Shown piece by piece: positions 31,058 to 38,156 of a stretch of DNA of 40,237 bases. The DNA comes from an uncultured Collinsella sp. (GTDB lineage Bacteria > Actinomycetota > Coriobacteriia > Coriobacteriales > Coriobacteriaceae), in the NCBI GenBank assembly GCA_902493125.1, contig CABUOF010000011.1, forward strand, positions 1 through 40,237, given 5' to 3'. The notes beneath the pieces are model-generated. The model was not told the origin of the DNA. It did not search any database and was given only the letters and a program-made list of their open reading frames with translations. Numbering within the stretch: the first letter of the stretch is position 1; the number at the start of each line of letters is the position of its first letter. The translations under genes were made by a program, and so were the position numbers.

Positions 31058-33388
31058 ATGGCTGGTAATCACTTTAAGGGCAGCGATAGCGGCCGTCCTG
31101 CAGTTCCGCCGCGTCCGAACGGGGCTGGTAAGGCCGGCACGCCGGGCGGCGCTGGACAGGGCAGCTCCGGTAAGCGCGTGTCCCCGGGCGAGACGGCGAT
31201 GTTTACCGCTCTGTACGAGCAGTCTCAAAAGGCAAAAAAGACCGGCCGTGCAAGAGGGAATGTCTTTGCGGGCGGTGCAACCTCCGCGTCGCAGCCGAGC
31301 GGGGCTCCTTCGGTACCTGCGAACAACGCAGGTGCTGCCAACGCCGCGAATGCCGCCGGCAACGTTAATGCCGGCAAGGCCGACAACAATACTCCCTCTG
31401 CCGGTGGCGCGGGGCTTACGGGTAACCTTGGCACGATTTACACCGGCGCCTCCGAGACTGGCACGTTCGCCCGCCTGGATGATAGCGGTACCGAGTTTGC
31501 GGGCTCGGGTTCCAAGGAAGATTATTACGATTTTGGCTTGAACTACGGTAGCGACGCTTCGTCGAGTTCGACCTCTGACGGTCTGGTCCGTCATCGCCAT
31601 CGCAAGGGCGAGGGCAAGAAGCGTCACACTGGCGCCATTATTGCCGCTGTAGTCGCGGTGCTTCTCGTTGCGCTTGGCGCAAGCGGCTTTATGCTGCTTA
31701 ACTCGGCAAAGACCGTAAAGAGCGAAGCGAAGGAGGCTGTCGAGATCGTCGGTGGCCTTAAGGACAAGGTCACGTCGGGCGATTTTTCGACGCTGCCTGA
31801 CGACGCGAAGAAGATCGATGAGCTCTGTAACAGCATGAAGGCGAAGACCTCGAGCCCGCTGTGGGCGGCGGCTTCGTTTATCCCGGTGTATGGCAGCGAT
31901 ATCAATGCGGCCCGCACCATGATTGACGCCCTGTCCGATGTCTCGAGCAATGCGCTGGTTCCCATGGCCGACAACCTCTCGCAGGCTACGCCCGGCAAGC
32001 TGTTCCAGGACGGCATGATTAACGTGTCCGCGCTACAGGCGGTCGCCGATTCGCTTTCCAATAGCTCGAAGGTGTTCAAGAGCGCCAACGAGAAGGTCCA
32101 GGGCATTGGCGATACTCATATTTCCCAGGTGACCGAGCTGGTCGATAAGGCCAAGGACGGCTTTGCCACCCTCAACGGCGCGGTTGACGCGGCGGAGAAG
32201 GTCGCCCCCGTCCTTCCCCAGATGCTTGGCGCCAACGGCCAGACGCGTCATTATCTTGTGCTCGCGATGGGTAATGTCGAGATCCGCGCCTGCGGCGGTT
32301 TCCCCGGTTCTCGCGGCGTGATGTCGGTGACTGACGGTAAGCTCGAACTGGGCGATTTTGTCAAAGTCGACTTGATGAAAGAGCCTTTGAGCCCGCTTCC
32401 CATCACCGATGAAGAGGCAAACTTGTTCACGACCGGATGGGGCCTGACCGGATTCAACACGCTCGGATACACGATGGGCGACGTTACGATGACGCCTGAT
32501 TATCCGCGTGCGGCTCAGCTTGTCAGCGATATGCAGAAGGCCATTGTCGGAGATGACATCGACGGCGTATTTGCAGTCGATCCGGTATTTTTGCAGTATA
32601 TGCTCGGCGTTGTAGGTGGCACACAGCTTCCTGACGGCACCGTCGTTGATGGAAGCAACGCTGCAAAGGTGCTGCTGCACGATATTTATTGGAATTACCC
32701 GGTAGAGGAACAGGACGCCATTTTTGCGGCGGTTGCCGGATCAGCTTTTAACAAGATCGTGGACGAACTGGGCTCCAGCGATATTACTAAGATTGCTGCC
32801 GCCATCGAAAAGGGTGCTTCCGAGGGTCGCATCCTCATGTATTCGAGAAACGATGACGAGGAAAAGGCCGCGAAGGCTCTTGGAATATCGGGCGCCCTCC
32901 AAACCGATACGTCGGAGGCTCCGATCTTGGGCGTCTATGTGAACAACTACAGCTATTCAAAGATGGATTGGTTCCTCGATAAGCGAGTCACCATCGATTC
33001 TTCGGTTGAAAATGCCGATGGCTCGACGACGTATCGAGTGACCACCTCGCTCAAGAACACGATGACCCCTCAGGAGAAGGCCGAGATGCCTGGTTATTTC
33101 CAGGGCCATAACGGCATTAGCCAGGATATTGATGATGAGGTGCTGAGGCTTTATCTCTATGCTCCTGCGGGAGGCAGCATTTCGGATATTAAGACTTCGG
33201 GCTCCGGTTCTATCGAGATGAACGAAGCGACGCACGATGGCTTGAAGGTTGCATGGGGCGGTGTCCACATGCTTCTTGGACAAGACATAAAGGTCGAGTA
33301 CACGGTCACGACTTCGAAGGACTCTGGGCACAAAGAGCTTAAGGTTCGTACCACGCCAACCGCTCAAACGTTCGAACAGGATAAGTAA
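31058..33388 (+). CDS. DUF4012 domain-containing membrane-anchored protein
   Basis: This 776-residue protein has three parts. Residues 1-185 are a Gly/Ala/Pro/Ser/Asn-rich, low-complexity cytoplasmic region with a basic end (RHRHRKGEGKKRHTG). A single membrane segment follows at about 193-213 (AIIAAVVAVLLVALGASGFML). The rest is a large extracytoplasmic DUF4012 domain with helices in its first part and YLVLAMGNVEIRACGGFPGSRG near the middle. DUF4012 proteins occur widely in Gram-positive bacteria near surface-polysaccharide genes and have no proven function. The ATG at 31058 has GAGGA 7 bases upstream. The stop lies 3 bases before glmM, so the two are translated together, which hints at a role in envelope or glycan assembly. 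Confidence 0.85.
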   Translation: MAGNHFKGSDSGRPAVPPRPNGAGKAGTPGGAGQGSSGKRVSPGETAMFTALYEQSQKAKKTGRARGNVFAGGATSASQPSGAPSVPANNAGAANAANAAGNVNAGKADNNTPSAGGAGLTGNLGTIYTGASETGTFARLDDSGTEFAGSGSKEDYYDFGLNYGSDASSSSTSDGLVRHRHRKGEGKKRHTGAIIAAVVAVLLVALGASGFMLLNSAKTVKSEAKEAVEIVGGLKDKVTSGDFSTLPDDAKKIDELCNSMKAKTSSPLWAAASFIPVYGSDINAARTMIDALSDVSSNALVPMADNLSQATPGKLFQDGMINVSALQAVADSLSNSSKVFKSANEKVQGIGDTHISQVTELVDKAKDGFATLNGAVDAAEKVAPVLPQMLGANGQTRHYLVLAMGNVEIRACGGFPGSRGVMSVTDGKLELGDFVKVDLMKEPLSPLPITDEEANLFTTGWGLTGFNTLGYTMGDVTMTPDYPRAAQLVSDMQKAIVGDDIDGVFAVDPVFLQYMLGVVGGTQLPDGTVVDGSNAAKVLLHDIYWNYPVEEQDAIFAAVAGSAFNKIVDELGSSDITKIAAAIEKGASEGRILMYSRNDDEEKAAKALGISGALQTDTSEAPILGVYVNNYSYSKMDWFLDKRVTIDSSVENADGSTTYRVTTSLKNTMTPQEKAEMPGYFQGHNGISQDIDDEVLRLYLYAPAGGSISDIKTSGSGSIEMNEATHDGLKVAWGGVHMLLGQDIKVEYTVTTSKDSGHKELKVRTTPTAQTFEQDK

Positions 33389-33391
33389 GAT

Positions 33392-34723
33392 ATGAAGTAC
33401 TTTGGCACCGACGGCTTTCGCGGTGAGGCCAACGTTGGGCTGACGGTAGAGCACGCTTATAAGATTGGCCGTTTTGTGGGCTGGTATTACGGCGCCAACC
33501 GCAGTGCTAAGGCGCGCGTGATCGTGGGCAAGGACACACGTCGCTCGAGTTATATGTTTGAGGCGGCGCTGGTGAGCGGCCTGGTCGCGAGCGGTGCGGA
33601 CGCCTATATGCTGCACGTGATCCCCACGCCAGGCGTAGCGCATCAGACTGTGGAAGGCTGCTTCGATTGCGGCATCATGATCAGCGCGAGCCACAACCCG
33701 TTTTGCGATAACGGCATTAAGCTCGTCAACAGCGACGGCTTTAAGATGGACGAGGACGTGCTGGAGCTCATCGAGGACTACATCGATGGCAAGAGCGAGG
33801 TGCCGCTGGCCACGGGCAACCACATCGGCGCCACGGTGGACTACATGCAGGGTCGCAACCGCTACATTGCTTCGCTCATTGCAAGTGCGAACTTTTCGCT
33901 GCAGGGCGTCAAGATCGGTATCGACTGCGCCAACGGCTCGGCTTCCTCGGTGGCCAAGCCGGTGTTTGACGCGCTCGGTGCCGACGTGCGCGTGATCAAT
34001 GCCGCGCCCGATGGCTTTAACATCAACGTCGACTGCGGCTCCACGCATATGGAGCGCCTGCAGCGCCACGTGGTGGAGCAGGGCCTGGATGTGGGTTTTG
34101 CCTATGACGGCGATGCCGACCGCTGCCTGGCCGTGGATGAGCGCGGTCGCGTGGTAGACGGCGACCAGATCCTGTACGTGTGCGGCGTGTATCTGAACAA
34201 GCACGGGCGACTCTCGGGCGGTACCGTGGTGCCGACGATCGCCAGCAACTTTGGTCTGGTCAAGTCGCTGGAGCTTGCCGGACTGAGCGCCGTGACCAGC
34301 GGCGTGGGCGACCGTCACGTGTATGCCAAGATGCGCGAGGGCGGCTACAGCCTGGGCGGCGAGCAGACGGGCCATACGATCTTTGGCGATATCGAGCGCA
34401 CGGGCGACGGCATTATGACCTCGCTGCGCGTGATGGAAGTGATTCGTGCCGAGCGCGAGACGCTCTCGCAGCTCACGGCTCCGTGCAAGCTGCTGCCGCA
34501 GGCGCAGGTTGCCGTGCGCGTAGCGGATAAGGACGCCGCGCTCGAGAACATGGGCGTGCAGGCCGCCATCGCCGAGGCCGAGACTGCGCTGGCAGGCGAG
34601 GGCCGCGTGCTCGTGCGCAAGAGCGGAACCGAGTCGGTTATCCGCGTGCTGGCCGAGGCGCCCGACCAAGCATCCGCCGATGCTGCCATGAAGCGCATCG
34701 CCAACGCGCTCGAGGCTTTATAG
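33392..34723 (+). CDS. glmM: Phosphoglucosamine mutase
   Basis: GlmM converts glucosamine 6-phosphate to glucosamine 1-phosphate on the way to UDP-GlcNAc and peptidoglycan. The 443-residue protein begins KYFGTDGFRGEAN. The phosphoserine loop is ISAS100HNP and the metal loop is D239-G-D-A-D-R244. The sugar-binding loop is GGEQTGHTIF and the phosphate-binding loop near the C-terminus is RKSGTES. The length is normal. The start codon lies 3 bases after the DUF4012 gene. A product of the upstream SIS deglycases (a hexosamine or hexose phosphate) could feed the same pool, but the loci are 15 kb apart. Structured element copy 3 begins at the stop codon. Confidence 0.96.
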   Translation: MKYFGTDGFRGEANVGLTVEHAYKIGRFVGWYYGANRSAKARVIVGKDTRRSSYMFEAALVSGLVASGADAYMLHVIPTPGVAHQTVEGCFDCGIMISASHNPFCDNGIKLVNSDGFKMDEDVLELIEDYIDGKSEVPLATGNHIGATVDYMQGRNRYIASLIASANFSLQGVKIGIDCANGSASSVAKPVFDALGADVRVINAAPDGFNINVDCGSTHMERLQRHVVEQGLDVGFAYDGDADRCLAVDERGRVVDGDQILYVCGVYLNKHGRLSGGTVVPTIASNFGLVKSLELAGLSAVTSGVGDRHVYAKMREGGYSLGGEQTGHTIFGDIERTGDGIMTSLRVMEVIRAERETLSQLTAPCKLLPQAQVAVRVADKDAALENMGVQAAIAEAETALAGEGRVLVRKSGTESVIRVLAEAPDQASADAAMKRIANALEAL

Positions 34724-34890
34724 CTACGCGGTTTTACCAAACCGCGTAGCTGCTCGACGCTGCAAACGGCCCCAAGCGGCAATCTGACGCTCAATTTCAA
34801 GGGCGCGACCAGAAGGTCAGCGCCCTTTCATTTCACGTCACCTTGCTCGCTTGGGGCCGTTTTCGCTGACGTTGCCAGGACATCGGCGTC
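34723..34890 (+). ncRNA. Structured intergenic element, copy 3
   Basis: GCTACGCGGTTT (34723-34734), loop TACC, AAACCGCGTAGC (34739-34750) is the same hairpin as in copy 2 except that its outer pairs are changed in a compensating way. CTCGACGCTGCAA follows at 34753-34765. ACGGCCCCAAGC (34766-34777) pairs with GCTTGGGGCCGT (34849-34860) over 12 bases. GCAATCTG begins at 34779. The inner hairpin 34799-34810/34815-34827 has a GACC-AGAA-GGTC tip, and CACCTTGC is at 34839-34846. GTTTTCGCTGAC is at 34859-34870. It lies between convergent glmM and the M32 peptidase gene, so it cannot be a leader for a plus-strand gene here. Confidence 0.68.
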
Positions 34891-34928
34891 AACATGGTTG
34901 GCGTTGGCGATGGCGTGCTGGTCAATCC

Positions 34929-36512
34929 TTACAGCTCGTAGAGCGCGGTGAACTTGTCCTGCAGGTAGCTGCAGTAGTAGCGGGCATCGAACGCCATGCC
35001 GCACGCGCCCTTGATGAGCTCCGGCGCGTCCTTGGCGCGGCCCCACTGCCAAATGTGCTCGCCCAGCCAGGCGCGGACGGGTGTCAGGTCGCCGCTCGCG
35101 CAGGCGCCGGTAAGGTCGACGCCGTCGCGGCACATGGCCGGCACAAACATGGCGTCGTAGGCGCTGCCCAGCGCATAGGTGGGGAAGTAGCCAAACGAGC
35201 CGCCGCTCCAGTGCGTATCCTGCAGGCAACCACGCGTGTCGTCGGGAACCGGAATGCCCAGGTACTCATCCATGAAGCGGTTCCAAAGCGCGGGGATGTC
35301 CTTGGCCGTGGCCTCGCCGGCAAACAGCATGCGCTCGATCTGGTAGCGCACCATAACGTGCAGCGGATAGGTGAGCTCGTCGGCCTCGGTGCGGATCAGC
35401 GAAGGCTGCGCGATGTTCACGGCGTGGTAGAGCGTGTCCTCGTCGACGTCGCCGTAGACCTCGGGTGCGTGGCGGCGCAGTACCTCGAGCAGCGGTCCCA
35501 TAAAGGCGCGGCTGCGACCCACGGTGTTCTCGAAAAAGCGGCTCTGGCTCTCGTGGATGCCCATGGAGGTGCCACCCTCCAGGCACGTGCGCGCATAGGC
35601 GGGGTTCACGCCCAGCTCATACATGGCGTGACCTGCCTCGTGGATGATGCTGAAGACGTTGGAGATACAGTCGTTCTCGTAGATGTGCGTCGCGATGCGT
35701 GCATCGCCCACGGCAAAGCCCTCGCTAAACGGATGCTCGGTAAAGGCAAGCGTGGTGTCGTCCAGGTCTAGGCCGACGAGCTTCATAAGGTCAAAGCTCA
35801 TGGCGCGCTGGGCGGCCTCGGGCACGCGGGCATGCAAAAAGTCGGCAGCGGGCTGCTGGCCGCGCTCGCCGATGGCGTGCACGAGCGGCACGACCGTGGC
35901 CTTAACCTCCTCGCAAAACGCGTCGAAGCTCTTGGCAGAAAGGCCGCGCTCGTACTGGTCGAGCCAAACGTCGTATGGGTCGCGCTTGGGGTCCATGAGC
36001 TCGGCCTGATGCTTAAGCTGGGCGACGATTCTATCCACATAGGGCTCAAAGCTCGCCCAGTCATTGGCCGCCTTGGCCTTGTGCCACACGGCGTCGGCCT
36101 CGCAGGTGAGCCTGGTCCAGGCTTCGGCCTCCTCGGTAGGAATAACGCTTGCCTCGCGCTGGTCGCGGCCGAGCACGCGGATCTCGTCGAGCAGCTGCGG
36201 GTCGTCGATCTTGCCGCCTGCAACCGTCTCGCGCGCTAACGAGCGTACGAGCTCAACGGACTTCTCGCTGGTCAGTAGCTTGTGATGCTCGCCGGCAAGG
36301 GTTCCCATGGCGTCGGCGCGCGCTGCGGCGCCGTTGGCAGGAGCAATCGTCGCTCCATCGAACTCGGCAATCTTGAGCAGGTACTCGCGAGTCCACAGCT
36401 TGCCCTCGAGTTTGCGGAACTTTTTGACGGCCTTGTCGACTTTAGCGGCCTTGACGCTCTTGGCAGCCTTTGCCACGGCGGCCTTGGCCTTCTTATCGAG
36501 TTTCTTTCCCAT
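34929..36512 (-). CDS. M32-family metallocarboxypeptidase
   Basis: This is a 527-residue zinc carboxypeptidase of family M32 (thermostable carboxypeptidase Taq type), which removes C-terminal amino acids from peptides in the cytoplasm. The zinc motif is H291-E-A-G-H295. The third ligand Glu321 is in GIHESQSRFFEN. The M32 pattern HPFSEGFAVGDARI lies at 260-273. The first 30 residues are a Lys/Ala-rich extension (KKAKAAVAKAAKSVK), not usual in the family, that looks like a basic helix and could bind nucleic acid or ribosomes. The ATG at 36512 has TAAGGA about 7 bases upstream. It is divergent from the pheST leader. Confidence 0.93.
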   Translation of the reverse strand: MGKKLDKKAKAAVAKAAKSVKAAKVDKAVKKFRKLEGKLWTREYLLKIAEFDGATIAPANGAAARADAMGTLAGEHHKLLTSEKSVELVRSLARETVAGGKIDDPQLLDEIRVLGRDQREASVIPTEEAEAWTRLTCEADAVWHKAKAANDWASFEPYVDRIVAQLKHQAELMDPKRDPYDVWLDQYERGLSAKSFDAFCEEVKATVVPLVHAIGERGQQPAADFLHARVPEAAQRAMSFDLMKLVGLDLDDTTLAFTEHPFSEGFAVGDARIATHIYENDCISNVFSIIHEAGHAMYELGVNPAYARTCLEGGTSMGIHESQSRFFENTVGRSRAFMGPLLEVLRRHAPEVYGDVDEDTLYHAVNIAQPSLIRTEADELTYPLHVMVRYQIERMLFAGEATAKDIPALWNRFMDEYLGIPVPDDTRGCLQDTHWSGGSFGYFPTYALGSAYDAMFVPAMCRDGVDLTGACASGDLTPVRAWLGEHIWQWGRAKDAPELIKGACGMAFDARYYCSYLQDKFTALYEL

Positions 36513-36633
36513 ACCGCATCCTTAATCTCGCAGGCCGAGCGCCGCAGGCGGGTGCACGGCCAGTTTGCACAGCTACCTGCCTTGTACCCAGCGCGAACAA
36601 AACGGAACGCGGCGATGCGCTCGCGAAATGTGT

Positions 36634-36639
36634 TATCCT
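36634..36639 (+). promoter_or_regulatory. Possible extended -10 box of the pheST leader
   Basis: TATCCT preceded by TG one base upstream (TGTTATCCT) lies 10-15 bases before the first T-box stem. The -35 region is poor. Confidence 0.35.
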
Positions 36640-36645
36640 ATAGCC

Positions 36646-36931
36646 CAATGCGTTGACGGAGAGGGTTTTGCCCGCCGTGTCGCCGGCAAGAGAGGGAAGG
36701 TCATGGGCTGCAAGCCTTCCTGCGGTGGCAAGGGCCAAGCGTTCACTCCCGAGCAGCGACCTCAACGGGCGCGCGGCCAGCGGCGGCGATGTCCCCAGTA
36801 GGGAAGCCGTGAGCCTCGCGACAAGGGGCAAAGAGTGGGCGCGGCGGGCCAGACATCCGTCGGGTCAAACAAGGTGGTACCGCGGAATTCAACCGTCCTT
36901 GGGCAATGCACATGCCCGAGGACGGTTTTTT
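36646..36931 (+). promoter_or_regulatory. T-box riboswitch, phenylalanine-specific, controlling pheST
   Basis: This is a tRNA-sensing leader of about 285 bases. CGTTGA near 36651 can pair with TCAACG near 36763 to close Stem I. In its 3' strand, the specifier-loop pattern codon-A-C-pyrimidines-GAG is present as TTC ACTCCC GAG, giving TTC (36742-36744), a Phe codon that fits the downstream genes. The distal GGTGGCAAGG resembles the conserved Stem I loop. The antiterminator T-box AAGGTGGTACCGCG lies at 36871-36884. The competing terminator has arms 36893-36904 and 36914-36925 and six T. Uncharged tRNA-Phe should stabilise the antiterminator and turn on pheS and pheT. Confidence 0.92.
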
Positions 36932-37016
36932 GTTACCGAACCGGGCCGCGCATCCGCAGCATCGGGCGGCGTCAGCCGTCCCGGAGCACGGATGCGCGAG
37001 AGATGAAAGGGAAGAC

Positions 37017-38093
37017 ATGAGTCTGATTGATGATCTGGTCAAACTCGAGGAAGAGGCCAAGGAGCTCGTCGCCGGCGCCGACGACGCCGCCAAGCTCGAG
37101 GCCGCGCGCGTTGAGCTGCTCGGCCGCAAGGGCCGTATCACCGGCCTGATGCGCATGATGGGCAAGCTCGCCCCCGAGGATCGTCCCATGATGGGCAAAC
37201 GCGCCAACGAGATGCGCCAGCTGATCGAGGGCATGCTCGACGAGCGTACCACCGAGATGAAGGCCGCTGCCCTCAAACACGCACTCGAGCACGAGGCCGT
37301 CGACATCACGCTGCCGGGCATCCGTCCGCAGATCGGTCACCAGCACCTGATCAAGCAGATCATCGAGGAGGCCGAGGATATCTTCTGCGGTATCGGCTAC
37401 ACCGTCGAGTCCGGCCCCATGGTCGATACCTCCTACTACAACTTCACCGCGCTCAACGCGCCCATGGATCACCCGAGCCGCTCGGCTCGCGACACGTTCT
37501 ATGTGGTCGACAACAACCCCGGCAGCGTCGCGCATCCCGAGGCTCACGCTCACGGCGAGTCCGACGTACTGCTGCGCACCCAGACCTCGGGCGTGCAGAT
37601 CCACACCATGGAGTCGCAGAAGCCGCCCATCTACATGATCTGCCCGGGCACCGTCTACCGTCCCGACACGGCCGACGCCTGCCACCTGCCGCAGTTCAAC
37701 CAGATTGAGGGCCTGGTCGTCGACGAGGGCATCACCTTTGGCGATCTTAAGGGCACGCTCGACCACTTTGTTAAGTGCATGTTTGGCGAGGACCGCAAGA
37801 CGCGCTACCGCCCGCATTTCTTCCCCTTCACCGAGCCTTCTTGCGAGGTGGACGTGAGCTGCCACGTCTGCGGCGGCAAGGGCTGCAACTTCTGCAAGCA
37901 CAGCGGATGGATCGAGATCCTGGGCTGCGGCATGGTCGACCCCAACGTCCTGATCAACTGCGGCATCGACCCCGAGAAGTACACCGGCTTCGCCTTTGGT
38001 ATTGGCGCCGAGCGCGTCGCGGCACTGCGCTACGACCTGCCCGACCTGCGCACGTTGATGACTGGTGACATGAGGTTCTTGAACCAGTTCTAG
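37017..38093 (+). CDS. pheS: Phenylalanine-tRNA ligase alpha subunit
   Basis: PheS is the catalytic subunit of the alpha2-beta2 enzyme that charges tRNA-Phe. The 358-residue protein has an N-terminal coiled coil (about residues 1-85) and then class II motifs. HPSRSARDTFYV and TSGVQIHTME lie in the middle; FTEPSCEVDV and GFAFGIGAERVAALRYDLPDLR form motifs 2 and 3. The segment CHVCGGKGCNFCKHSGW carries four cysteines that may bind zinc; E. coli PheS lacks them but other bacteria have them. The ATG at 37017 has AAAGGGAAG upstream. It is governed by the T-box leader and followed 63 bases later by pheT. Confidence 0.97.
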   Translation: MSLIDDLVKLEEEAKELVAGADDAAKLEAARVELLGRKGRITGLMRMMGKLAPEDRPMMGKRANEMRQLIEGMLDERTTEMKAAALKHALEHEAVDITLPGIRPQIGHQHLIKQIIEEAEDIFCGIGYTVESGPMVDTSYYNFTALNAPMDHPSRSARDTFYVVDNNPGSVAHPEAHAHGESDVLLRTQTSGVQIHTMESQKPPIYMICPGTVYRPDTADACHLPQFNQIEGLVVDEGITFGDLKGTLDHFVKCMFGEDRKTRYRPHFFPFTEPSCEVDVSCHVCGGKGCNFCKHSGWIEILGCGMVDPNVLINCGIDPEKYTGFAFGIGAERVAALRYDLPDLRTLMTGDMRFLNQF

Positions 38094-38156
38094 AACGCTT
38101 TCTTCTTAGTTGCAGTTTCCGGCTCAAAGCCGCATTTATGAAAGGAGACCAGTTAG

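Noticed and set aside
32957..34669. Minus-strand reading frame of 570 codons opposite DUF4012/glmM
   Set aside because: Shadow of two well-identified genes.
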